From Ornithinicoccus sp045032955 (GTDB taxonomy: Bacteria > Actinomycetota > Actinomycetes > Actinomycetales > Dermatophilaceae), in NCBI RefSeq assembly GCF_045032955.1, contig NZ_JBJFZU010000012.1, positions 111,798 to 175,797 on the forward strand: a stretch of 64,000 bases of DNA, written 5' to 3'. Positions 33,611 to 43,157 of the stretch are shown here, one piece after another. The first letter of the stretch is position 1. Each line of letters begins with the position of its first letter. The notes beneath the pieces are model-generated. The model ran no database searches. It had not been told where the DNA came from and saw nothing but the letters and a program-made list of their open reading frames with translations. The position numbers and the translations under genes are program-made.

Positions 33611-35431
33611 ATGACCGCGACGCACCTGACCAGTGATCGCCTCACGGACGGCGCCACCGTGACCGCCCCCGCCACCACCGGCCCCGACGCGCCCTCCGGC
33701 ACCCCGCGCAACGGGGCGCAGGCCATCGTCGCGACCCTCGAGCGGCTCGGGGTGGAGCACGTCTTCGGGCTCCCTGGTGGTGCCGTGCTCCCGCTCTACG
33801 ACGCGCTCTACGGGGCGAAGGTGCGGCACATCCTGGTCCGGCACGAGCAGGGTGCCGGGCACGCCGCCCAGGGGTATGCCGCCGCCACCGGCCGGGTGGG
33901 TGTGTGCATGGCCACCTCCGGCCCGGGCGCCACCAACCTCGTCACCCCGCTGGCCGACGCCAACATGGACTCGGTGCCGATGGTGGCCATCACCGGCAAC
34001 GTCGCCAGCACCGCGATGGGCTCGGACGCCTTCCAGGAGGCCGACATCCGGTCCATCTCGATGCCGGTGACCAAGCACTCCTTCCTGGTCACCCGCCCCG
34101 AGGAGATCGCGGCGACGATCGCCTCCGCCTTCCACATCGCCTCCACCGGCCGCCCCGGCCCCGTGCTGGTCGACGTGTCCAAGGACGCCCTGGTCGCCGC
34201 GGCCGACGAGTCCCTGCTGCAGCTGCCGCTGCCGGGCTACCGCACCCCTGTCGGGCCCGCGCCCGAGGCGGTCCGGGACGCGGTGGAGCTGATGCTCACC
34301 GCCCGCCGTCCGGTGCTCTACGTGGGTGGCGGGTGTGTGCGCTCCAACGCCTCCGAGCAGGTCCTGCAGCTGGCCGAGCTGACCGGCATACCGGTGGTCA
34401 CCACGCTGATGGCCCGCGGCGCCTTCCCGGACAGCCACCCCCAGCACATGGGGATGCCCGGCATGCACGGCAGCGTCTCCGGGGTCGCCACCCTGCAGAA
34501 GTCGGACCTCATCATCAGCCTGGGTGCGCGCTTCGACGACCGGGTCACCGGGGCCAAGCACACCTTCGCCCCGGACGCCACGATCGTGCACGCCGACATC
34601 GACCCGGCCGAGATCGGCAAGAACTTCCCGACCGCCGTCGGCCTGGTCGGCGACGCCAAGGAGAGCATCCGCGGGCTGGTGACCGAGTGGACCACACGCA
34701 CCGCCGCCGGCGCGGTGCCCGACCACGAGGCCTGGGTCCGCCGCTGCCAGGGCTGGAAGCGGCGCTACCCGCTGGGCTACGAGACCCCCTCGGACGGGGC
34801 GATGGCGCCGCAGCTGGTGATCGAGCGGCTGGGGGCCATCTCCGGCCCGGACACCGTCTTCGCCTCCGGCGTCGGCCAGCACCAGATGTGGGCCAGCCAG
34901 TTCATCACCTACGACCGGCCGCGGCACTGGCTCAACTCCGGGGGCCTGGGCACCATGGGGTATGCCGTCCCCGCCGCGATGGGCGCGAAGGTGGGTCGGC
35001 CCGACGCCACCGTCTGGGCGATCGACGGCGACGGCTGCTTCCAGATGACCAACCAGGAGCTGGCGACCTGCGCCGTCGAGGGCATCCCGATCAAGGTGGC
35101 GATCATCAACAACGCCGGCCTGGGGATGGTCAAGCAGTGGCAGGCGCTGTTCTACTCCGAGCGCTTCAGCCACTCCCAGCTCCCGTCCATGCAGATCCCC
35201 GACTTCGCGACCCTGGCCCAGGCCTACGGCTGCGTGGGGCTGCGCTGCGACAACGCCGGCGACGTCGACGCCACCATCGAGGCCGCCATGGAGGTGGACG
35301 ACCAGCCGGTCGTCGTGGACTTCCGGGTGAGCCAGGACGCGATGGTCTGGCCGATGGTCCCCGCCGGCACCAGCAACGACGAGATCCAGCACGCACGCGA
35401 CGTGCGACCCGACTTCGGGGAGGACGATTGA
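33611..35431 (+). CDS. ilvB: Acetolactate synthase large subunit
   Basis: Condenses pyruvate (or pyruvate plus 2-oxobutyrate) in branched-chain amino acid synthesis. 606 residues. ThDP/FAD enzyme: GLPGGAVLPLYDAL with the RHEQGAGHAA catalytic Glu (~80), SGPGATNLVTPLADA, FDDRVTG, and the ThDP-Mg motif GDGCFQMTNQEL with INNAGLGMVKQW (~475-505). Start at ATG 33611, after the attenuator terminator. It is first of ilvB-N-C-D. Confidence 0.97.
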   Translation: MTATHLTSDRLTDGATVTAPATTGPDAPSGTPRNGAQAIVATLERLGVEHVFGLPGGAVLPLYDALYGAKVRHILVRHEQGAGHAAQGYAAATGRVGVCMATSGPGATNLVTPLADANMDSVPMVAITGNVASTAMGSDAFQEADIRSISMPVTKHSFLVTRPEEIAATIASAFHIASTGRPGPVLVDVSKDALVAAADESLLQLPLPGYRTPVGPAPEAVRDAVELMLTARRPVLYVGGGCVRSNASEQVLQLAELTGIPVVTTLMARGAFPDSHPQHMGMPGMHGSVSGVATLQKSDLIISLGARFDDRVTGAKHTFAPDATIVHADIDPAEIGKNFPTAVGLVGDAKESIRGLVTEWTTRTAAGAVPDHEAWVRRCQGWKRRYPLGYETPSDGAMAPQLVIERLGAISGPDTVFASGVGQHQMWASQFITYDRPRHWLNSGGLGTMGYAVPAAMGAKVGRPDATVWAIDGDGCFQMTNQELATCAVEGIPIKVAIINNAGLGMVKQWQALFYSERFSHSQLPSMQIPDFATLAQAYGCVGLRCDNAGDVDATIEAAMEVDDQPVVVDFRVSQDAMVWPMVPAGTSNDEIQHARDVRPDFGEDD

Positions 35432-35541
35432 CCCTTCTGTCCGGATACCCACCGACCGCCGCGGAGGTACCCACCCCCGCGCCGGCATACCGACCACCGC
35501 GCATCCCGCGCAGCACCGCAGCACCGACGAAAGGCACCACC

Positions 35542-35880
35542 ATGAGCGACGACGTCGCCCGCACCCGCCACGCCCTGTCCGTCCTGGTCGAGAACAACCC
35601 CGGCGTCCTGGCCCGGGTCTCGGTCCTGTTCGCCCGCCGCAACTTCAACATCGACCACCTCGTGGTCGGCCCGACCGAGGACAACAAGGTGTCCCGGATG
35701 ACGGTCGTGGTGAACGTCAACGCCGAGCAGCTGCACAAGGTCACCAGCCAGCTGGACAAGCTCGTCGAGGTCATCCACATCGAGGAGATCGAGGACGCCG
35801 AGGCCATCCGCGCCAAGCTGTGGCAGATCAACGACAACGGCCCGCGCCCGGTCGGCGCGATGGCGGCCGCCGCCTTCTGA
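35542..35880 (+). CDS. ilvN: Acetolactate synthase small (regulatory) subunit, short form
   Basis: 112 residues with a single ACT domain (~8-80: HALSVLVENNPGVLARVSVLF, RRNFNIDHLVVGPTED, SRMTVVV). Binds valine for feedback control and activates IlvB. Typical actinobacterial IlvN is ~165-175 residues with a second ACT-like C-terminal domain; here that domain is missing, replaced by a short tail IRAKLWQINDNGPRPVGAM. Similar in size to enteric IlvN/IlvM. The 110-nt gap from ilvB has no second promoter that I can see. Confidence 0.9.
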   Translation: MSDDVARTRHALSVLVENNPGVLARVSVLFARRNFNIDHLVVGPTEDNKVSRMTVVVNVNAEQLHKVTSQLDKLVEVIHIEEIEDAEAIRAKLWQINDNGPRPVGAMAAAAF

Positions 35881-35962
35881 CCGCCCTCCCGATCAGGGCA
35901 TACCTGCACCACCACCAGCACCACCACGTCACCGTTCCCCACCCACAGGAGAAGCTCACCCC

Positions 35963-36992
<1,030 letters not shown>

Positions 36993-37000
<8 letters not shown>

Positions 37001-38693
37001 GGTCGACGTCAAGCCCCGCTCCCGGGACGTCACCGACGGCCTGGAGAAGACCGCCGCACGCGGCATGCTCCGGGCCGTCGGGATGGGCGACGACGACTGG
37101 GTCAAGCCGCAGATCGGGGTGGCCAGCAGCTGGAACGAGATCACCCCCTGCAACCTGTCGCTGGAGCGGCTCGCCAAGGCGGTCAAGGACGGGGTGCACG
37201 GCGCCGGCGGCTACCCGCTGGAGTTCGGGACCATCTCGGTCAGCGACGGCATCTCGATGGGCCACGAGGGCATGCACTACTCCCTCGTCTCCCGCGAGGT
37301 CATCGCCGACTCCGTCGAGACGGTGATGTCGGCCGAGCGGCTGGACGGCTCGGTGCTGCTCGCCGGGTGCGACAAGTCGCTGCCCGGGATGCTGATGTCG
37401 GCCGCCCGGCTGGACCTGGCCTCGGTCTTCGTCTACGCCGGCTCGATCCTGCCCGGGCGCGCCAAGCTCTCGGACGGCAGCGAGCGGGAGGTGACGATCA
37501 TCGACGCCTTCGAGGCGGTCGGTGCGTGCTCGCGCGGGCTGATGTCCCGGGAGGACGTGGACGTCATCGAGCGGGCCATCTGCCCCGGGGAGGGTGCCTG
37601 CGGCGGCTTCTACACGGCCAACACGATGGCCGCCGCCGCCGAGGCCCTCGGGATGTCGCTGCCCGGGTCGGCGGCACCGCCGGCCACCGACCGGCGCCGG
37701 GACGGGTTCGCCCGCCGCAGCGGGGAGGCCGTGGTGGGGATGCTCCGCCAGGGCATCACCGCCCGGCAGATCCTCACCCGGGAGGCCTTCGAGAACGCGA
37801 TCGCGGTGACGATGGCCTTCGGCGGCTCCACCAACGCGGTGCTGCACCTGCTGGCGATCGCCAGCGAGGCCGAGGTGGAGTTGTCCCTGGACGACTTCCG
37901 GCGGATCGGCAGACGCGTCCCGCACCTGGCCGACGTGAAGCCGTTCGGCCAGCACGTGATGGTCGACATCGACCGGATCGGCGGCATCCCGGTGGTGATG
38001 CAGGCGCTGCTGGACGCCGACCTGCTGCACGGGGACGTGCTCACCGTCACCGGCCGGACGATGGCCGAGAACCTGGCCGAGCTGAACGCGCCGCCGCTGG
38101 ACGGCACCGTGCTGCGGGCGATGGACAACCCGATCCACGCCACCGGAGGGCTGACGATCCTGGAGGGGTCGCTGGCCCCGGACGGAGCGGTGGTGAAGTC
38201 GGCCGGCTTCGACTCCGACGTCTTCGAGGGCACCGCGCGCGTCTTCGACGGCGAGCGGGCGGCGATGGACGCGCTCGAGGACGGCAGCGTCACCGCCGGG
38301 GACGTGGTCGTCATCCGCTACGAGGGCCCCAAGGGCGGGCCCGGGATGCGCGAGATGCTCGCGATCACCGGGGCGATCAAGGGTGCCGGGCTGGGCAAGG
38401 AGGTGCTGCTGGTCACCGACGGCCGGTTCTCCGGCGGGACCACCGGCCTGTGCGTGGGGCACATCGCCCCCGAGGCCACCGACGGTGGCCCGATCGCCCT
38501 GGTGCGCGACGGTGACCCGATCACCCTCGACGTCGCCGGCGGCCGGCTCGACCTGGGTGTGGACGCCGCCGAGCTGGAGCGACGGCATACCGAGTGGTCG
38601 GCCCCGGAGCCGCCCGAACGGGCCCGTCGCGGGGTGCTCGCCAAGTACGTCGCGCTCGTCCGGTCGGCGTCCGTGGGAGCGGTCACCCACTGA
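36993..38693 (+). CDS. ilvD: Dihydroxy-acid dehydratase
   Basis: Fe-S dehydratase forming the 2-oxoacid precursors of Val, Leu and Ile. 566 residues. Cluster and active-site motifs LLAGCDKSLPGMLMS (~118-132), CPGEGACGGFYTANTM (~191-206), GGSTNAVLHLLAIA (~275) and TDGRFSGGTTGLCVGHIAPEA (~474-494). GTG start at 36993 overlaps the ilvC stop. It ends the operon; the convergent siderophore-interacting gene stops 28 nt away. Confidence 0.96.
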
Positions 38694-38720
38694 GCCGACG
38701 CGGGTCCGGGAGAGGTATGC

Positions 38721-39524
38721 CTACGGCTGGTCGGCGTGCATCTCCCGGACCCAGTCGCGCTTGACGGTGCGCCACTGCTCGTCGGTGTGACCGCGGCGCC
38801 AGTACGGCGAGCAGGACAGCAGCTCGGGGGACACCCGCCCCTGGCCCAGCAGCACCCGGCGGACCGCCCGGATCGACTCGGCCTCGCCGTGCACGAAGGC
38901 GCTCAGCGTGCCCGTAGGGCGGGGCAGCGCGGCGACCGCGTCGGCCAGCAGCGTGTCCAGCTCCGCCCCGTCGACCCCCGCCCGGTGCACCCAGTGCACG
39001 GTCAGCTCGCCCGGAGAGGCGATCTCGCACCGTCCGGCCGCGTCCTCGACCTCCAGCAGCACCGTCACCGGGGCCCCGGCGGGCACCGCCTCGGCGCAGG
39101 CCGCGATCGCCGGCACCGCGCTCTCGTCGCCGACGAGCAGGTAGGCGTCGGCGGTGGCGGGCGGGGAGTAGTCGCCCGCCGGTCCGCGCAGCTCCAGGCG
39201 GTCGCCGGGAGCCGCGTGCGTGGCCCAGCGACCGGCATACCCCACGTCGCCGTGCACCACGAAGTCGATGGTGAGCTCGCCGGTCGCCCGGTCCCAGCCG
39301 CGGACGGTGTAGCGCCGGGGGTAGGGGCGCCGGTCCCGGGGCAGGTCGCGCACCGTCTCCGTGTCGAAGGGCGGCGCGTAGTCGGCCTGCTCCGGCAGGA
39401 AGAAGGCGTTGACGTAGGCGTCGGCCGAGGGCGGGTCGGCGAAGTCGGCCAGACCCTCGCCACCGAGGACGACGCGGAGCAGCTGCGGGGTGAGCTGCTC
39501 GGTGCGCACGACCGTTCCGTACAT
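38721..39524 (-). CDS. Siderophore-interacting protein (FAD/NAD(P)H ferric-siderophore reductase)
   Basis: 267 residues of the ViuB/SIP family. FAD-binding RRYTVRGWDRATGEL (~71-85), GPAGDYSPP (~117), the NAD(P)H-binding domain LLVGDESAVPAIAAC (~130) and the C-terminal SPYWRRGHTDEQW (~240). Releases iron from imported siderophores by reduction. An IdeR-like box lies 30 nt upstream of the ATG, so iron repression is likely. It is divergent from the PhzE-like gene. Confidence 0.9.
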   Translation of the reverse strand: MYGTVVRTEQLTPQLLRVVLGGEGLADFADPPSADAYVNAFFLPEQADYAPPFDTETVRDLPRDRRPYPRRYTVRGWDRATGELTIDFVVHGDVGYAGRWATHAAPGDRLELRGPAGDYSPPATADAYLLVGDESAVPAIAACAEAVPAGAPVTVLLEVEDAAGRCEIASPGELTVHWVHRAGVDGAELDTLLADAVAALPRPTGTLSAFVHGEAESIRAVRRVLLGQGRVSPELLSCSPYWRRGHTDEQWRTVKRDWVREMHADQP

Positions 39525-39553
39525 GCAGGGCTCCTTCGCGGGGGATGAGGTCC

Positions 39554-39572
39554 CAAGGTTACCCTCACCTTA
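39554..39572. promoter_or_regulatory. IdeR/DtxR-type iron box between sip and the PhzE-like gene
   Basis: CAAGGTTACCCTCACCTTA matches the 19-bp consensus TTAGGTTAGGCTAACCTAA at 13 positions by my alignment, including AGGTTA and ACCT half-sites. Placed 30 nt before the sip start and 52 nt before the divergent PhzE-like start, so it could govern both. Confidence 0.6.
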
Positions 39573-39623
39573 TTTACGTCATGAGGCCGGTGCGTTGATG
39601 TCTCGCGTGACAGACTTCCGCCC

Positions 39624-41528
39624 ATGCCCGCTTCGCTGCTGGACCAGATCGTCGCCGACCCCTCCGGCCAGTCCTGGGCGATCCTCTGGCGCGAGGACGA
39701 GGAGCGGGTCGAGGTCCTGGTCGGTGACGTGGTCGACCTGGACGAGCTGGCCCAGCTGCCCCGACCCACCCCCGGTGCGCCGGTGCTGGCCGCCGTCCCG
39801 TTCCGGCAGATCGCCGAGCGCGGCTTCGCCGTGCACGACGACGGCACCCCGCTGCGGGTGCTGCTGCCGACCGCGGTGCAGCGGCTGGAGCTGGAGGACC
39901 TGGTCGCGGCGCTGCCCACCGCCCCGGTCGAGGTGACCGGGGAGCGGTTCAGCGTCAGCGACGACGACTACGCGGCCACCGTCGCGCGGGTCATCGAGGA
40001 GGAGATCGGGGACGGGCAGGGCGCCAACTTCGTCATCCGGCGGGACGTGGAGGCGCGCACCGACGCCGACCCGGCGACGGCCGCGCTGACCTGGCTGCGG
40101 ACGCTGCTCGTCGACGAGCGCGGCGCCTACTGGACCTTCGCGATGCACACCCCCGGGCACACCCTGGTCGGGGCGACCCCGGAGCGGCACGTGAGCGTGC
40201 GCGAGGGCCGGGTGTGGATGAACCCGATCTCCGGCACCTTCCGGCACCCGGTCGACCCGGGGCCTGACGGGGCACTCATGCAGGAGGCCTTCAGTGCCTT
40301 CGTCAAGGACACCAAGGAGACCGAGGAGCTCTTCATGGTGGTCGACGAGGAGATGAAGATGATGGCGCAGATCTGCTCGGACGGCGGGCGGATCACCGGG
40401 CCCTACCTCAAGCAGATGGCGCACCTGACCCATACCGAGTACCTGCTGGACGGCCGCAGCGAGGCGGACGTGCGCGACGTGCTCCGGGCGACGATGTTCG
40501 CCCCCACGGTGACCGGCTCCCCGATGGAGAACGCCTGCACGGTGATCGCCCGGCACGAGCCCACCGGGCGGCGGTACTACTCCGGGGTGCTCGCCCTCAT
40601 CGACCTCGACGAGGAGGGGTCCGAGCGCCTGGACGCCCCGATCCTCATCCGCACCGCCCACCTGGACGGCGCCGGTGGGATCACCGTCAGCGCTGGCGCG
40701 ACCCTGGTCCGGCACAGCGACCCGGTCTCCGAGTGCGCGGAGACCGCGGCCAAGGCCCGGGGGGTGTTGGCCGCGCTCGGGCTGCGGGAGCGCCGCGAGC
40801 TGCGGCACGCCCTCGACCTGGTCTCGTTGCCCGGGGTCGCCCACGACCTGGCGCTGCGCAACGACTCGCTCTCCCCGTTCTGGCTGAGCCCGCAGGAGGC
40901 CCGGCCCGACCCCACCCTGGTCGGTCGCCGGGTGCTAGTCGTCGACGCCGAGGACACCTGGACCCAGATGCTGGCGCACATGGTCCGGCACGTGGGGATG
41001 TCGGCCCAGGTGCGCCGCTGGGAGAGCGTCACCGAGCAGGAGGTGACCCGGAGGGTGGGGGACCGGGGCGCGAGCGGTATGCCGGGCTGGGACCTGGTCC
41101 TCTTCGGGCCCGGCCCCGGCGACCCGACGAACCTGGACGACCCGCGGATCGCGCGGCTGCACGGCCTGCTGCGCGCGCGCCTGGAGCAGCAGCTGCCGGT
41201 GCTGGCCGTCTGCCTGTCCCACCAGGTGCTGGCCTCGATGGCCGGGCTCCGGGTGACCAAGCTGCCGTCGCCGAACCAGGGCGTGCAGCTGCCCGTCGAC
41301 CTGTGGGGCGACGTGCGCCGGATCGGCTTCTACAACACCTTCGTCGCGCGCCCCGGTGAGCCGGCGCTCGGGGACAGGGTGCTGGAGCAGGCGGTGCACC
41401 AGCCCGACGACGCGGTGGTGGGCCTGCGCGGGGCCGGTGTGGCCAGCGTCCAGGGGCACGCGGAGTCCGTGCTCTCCCGGGATGGGATGGTCGCCCTGCA
41501 CGGGCTCATCCGGCAGGCGCTCGCCTGA
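39624..41528 (+). CDS. PhzE-like anthranilate synthase family protein (chorismate-binding + glutaminase fusion)
   Basis: 634 residues. Residues ~90-410 are the chorismate-binding domain in the PhzE-like form (MNPISGTFRHP, GGRITGPYLKQMAHLTHTEY, MFAPTVTGSPMENACTVIARHEP, YYSGVLALIDLDEEG). Residues ~430-634 are a class I glutamine amidotransferase with FGPGPGDPTN, nucleophile Cys in AVCLSHQVL and His/Glu in QGHAESVLS. Expected reaction: chorismate to aminodeoxyisochorismate or anthranilate. No phenazine or siderophore genes adjoin. CAGACT lies 7 nt before the ATG. The 3' end overlaps the convergent DUF4442 gene by 23 nt. Confidence 0.85.
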   Translation: MPASLLDQIVADPSGQSWAILWREDEERVEVLVGDVVDLDELAQLPRPTPGAPVLAAVPFRQIAERGFAVHDDGTPLRVLLPTAVQRLELEDLVAALPTAPVEVTGERFSVSDDDYAATVARVIEEEIGDGQGANFVIRRDVEARTDADPATAALTWLRTLLVDERGAYWTFAMHTPGHTLVGATPERHVSVREGRVWMNPISGTFRHPVDPGPDGALMQEAFSAFVKDTKETEELFMVVDEEMKMMAQICSDGGRITGPYLKQMAHLTHTEYLLDGRSEADVRDVLRATMFAPTVTGSPMENACTVIARHEPTGRRYYSGVLALIDLDEEGSERLDAPILIRTAHLDGAGGITVSAGATLVRHSDPVSECAETAAKARGVLAALGLRERRELRHALDLVSLPGVAHDLALRNDSLSPFWLSPQEARPDPTLVGRRVLVVDAEDTWTQMLAHMVRHVGMSAQVRRWESVTEQEVTRRVGDRGASGMPGWDLVLFGPGPGDPTNLDDPRIARLHGLLRARLEQQLPVLAVCLSHQVLASMAGLRVTKLPSPNQGVQLPVDLWGDVRRIGFYNTFVARPGEPALGDRVLEQAVHQPDDAVVGLRGAGVASVQGHAESVLSRDGMVALHGLIRQALA

Positions 41529-42000
41529 GCCGCACGTAGAGCTGCTTGCGGACCCGGGCGACGACGGTGCCGTCGTCGGTGACCACCTCGGTCCCGAACC
41601 AGCGCAGCACCTTGCTCCCGTCCGCGGCCGCGTCCCGGATCTCGGTCAGCACCTCGTCGGTGAGCTCGAAGGTCGCGGTCACCGTGGACCGGCCGGGGGA
41701 GACGAACTCGACCTCCGCCGCCCTGTCCCAGACGACATAGCCGGGGCCCAGGGAACGCAGCACCATCAGCATCCAGAACGGGTCGGTCATCGCGAAGATC
41801 GACCCGCCGAAGAGGGTGCCGACGTAGTTGCTGGTCAGCGGGCTGCGGCGGAGGCGGACCCGCACCCGACGGAAGCCGGGCGAGATGTCCAGGATGCGGA
41901 TGCCGGTGAACGCGAAGGGCGGCCAGGCGTTCATCCCGTGGCGCAGCGCGCGGGGCGACCCGGCCAGCGCCTTGAGCCGTCCGACGCGCTGGGCGCTCAT
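41506..42000 (-). CDS. DUF4442 (hotdog-fold thioesterase-like) protein
   Basis: 164 residues with the hotdog pattern: RHGMNAWPPFAFTGIRILDISPGF at the start, NYVGTLFGGSIFAMTDPFWMLM (~65-85), VVWDRAAEVEFVSPGRSTVTATFEL. The family is predicted to be acyl-CoA thioesterases. Its ATG overlaps the ABC ATPase stop (ATGA), making it the last gene of the ferric transporter unit, possibly a passenger. It overlaps the PhzE-like gene tail-to-tail by 23 nt. Confidence 0.8.
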   Translation of the reverse strand: MSAQRVGRLKALAGSPRALRHGMNAWPPFAFTGIRILDISPGFRRVRVRLRRSPLTSNYVGTLFGGSIFAMTDPFWMLMVLRSLGPGYVVWDRAAEVEFVSPGRSTVTATFELTDEVLTEIRDAAADGSKVLRWFGTEVVTDDGTVVARVRKQLYVRLRRAPAG

Positions 42001-43157
42001 CCCGTGCCGCCGCGGCCGCCAGGGAGGCCGCCGGGGCCGTCCCGTTCCTCGCCGGGAACGGCGCGGCATACCCCGGACACCCGGGCCCGGACCCGGTCCC
42101 CGACCGCGGGGGGCCACGGGCCGCACCGTGCGCGCAGCACGGTCCCGTCCTCCACCGTCAGGGTCACCAGGGCGTCGTGACCGTGGAAGTCGACCGCGCG
42201 CACGGTCGCCGGCACCCCGCCCTGGTCGAGCAGCACCTGCTCCGGACGGACGACGACATGGGTCGTCCCCGGTGCGACGCCGGCCGGGGAGAGCGTCACC
42301 GGGCCCAGCGGCGAGGTCATCCGCGAGCCCCCGGTCGTGCCCTCGGTCAGGGGTCCCAGCGGCAGCAGGTCGGCCTCGCCGACGAACCGGGCGACCCAGG
42401 CGTCGGTGGGCGCGGCATACACCTGCTCGGGGGTGCCGACCTGGCGGATGCGGCCCTCGCGCATCACCGCCACCCGGTCCGCCATCGACAACGCCTCGCC
42501 CTGGTCGTGCGTCACCAGCACGGCGGTGGCGCCCGCCTGGCGCAGCGCGTCCCGGACGACCGCGCGCAGCTCCGTGCGCAGCGAGGCGTCCAGGGCGCTG
42601 AAGGGCTCGTCCAGGAGCACCAGCGAGGGGTCGGGCGCCAAGGCCCGGGCCAGCGCGACCCGCTGACGCTGGCCCCCGGAGATCTCGTGCGGCCAGCGCG
42701 CACCGAGCCCGTCCAGGCCGACCAGCTCCAGGCAGGCCGCCACCCGTGCGGCCCGGCCACGGCCGCTGCGGCGGCTCAGCCCGAAGCCGACGTTGTCGGC
42801 AACCGTGAGGTGCGGGAAGAGAGACCCCTCCTGCGGGACCACCGCCACCTGACGACGGTGGGTGGGCAGATGAATCCCCGGGAGGGCGACCGCGTGCTCG
42901 CGCAACGAGATCCGCCCGGCGTCGATCCGCTCGAACCCCGCGACGCAGCGCAGCAGCGTGGTCTTGCCGCATCCGGACGGCCCCAGGACCGCGACGAACT
43001 CACCGTCGTCCAGGTGCAGCGACACCTGGTCCAGGGCGAGCACGTCGCCGAAGGACTTCGACACCGACGCGACCTCGACGGCGTGCGTCGGGGTCGTGGG
43101 CGCCGGCGCGGCAGCGGCCGGCGTGGGCGCGGGCACACGGGGCATGGTGATCCTCAT
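41997..43157 (-). CDS. fbpC: Iron(III) ABC transporter ATP-binding protein
   Basis: 386 residues. Walker A LGPSGCGKTTLL (~59), Q-loop VVPQEGSLFPHLT, signature ISGGQRQRVALARAL (~158), Walker B VLLDEPFSALDASLR, switch His in VTHDQGEALSMADR. The C-terminal TOBE domain (~265-360) is as in FbpC/PotA. An Ala/Pro-rich N-terminal tail (~25 residues) is atypical; an internal Met (MPRVP) could be the true start. Coupled on both sides (ATGA with permease and DUF4442). Powers import by the permease upstream. Confidence 0.9.
   Translation of the reverse strand: MRITMPRVPAPTPAAAAPAPTTPTHAVEVASVSKSFGDVLALDQVSLHLDDGEFVAVLGPSGCGKTTLLRCVAGFERIDAGRISLREHAVALPGIHLPTHRRQVAVVPQEGSLFPHLTVADNVGFGLSRRSGRGRAARVAACLELVGLDGLGARWPHEISGGQRQRVALARALAPDPSLVLLDEPFSALDASLRTELRAVVRDALRQAGATAVLVTHDQGEALSMADRVAVMREGRIRQVGTPEQVYAAPTDAWVARFVGEADLLPLGPLTEGTTGGSRMTSPLGPVTLSPAGVAPGTTHVVVRPEQVLLDQGGVPATVRAVDFHGHDALVTLTVEDGTVLRARCGPWPPAVGDRVRARVSGVCRAVPGEERDGPGGLPGGRGGTG

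Noticed and set aside
39624..41528. Phenazine biosynthesis cluster
   Set aside because: Only the PhzE-like gene is present; no phzB, D, F or G homologues occur in the window.
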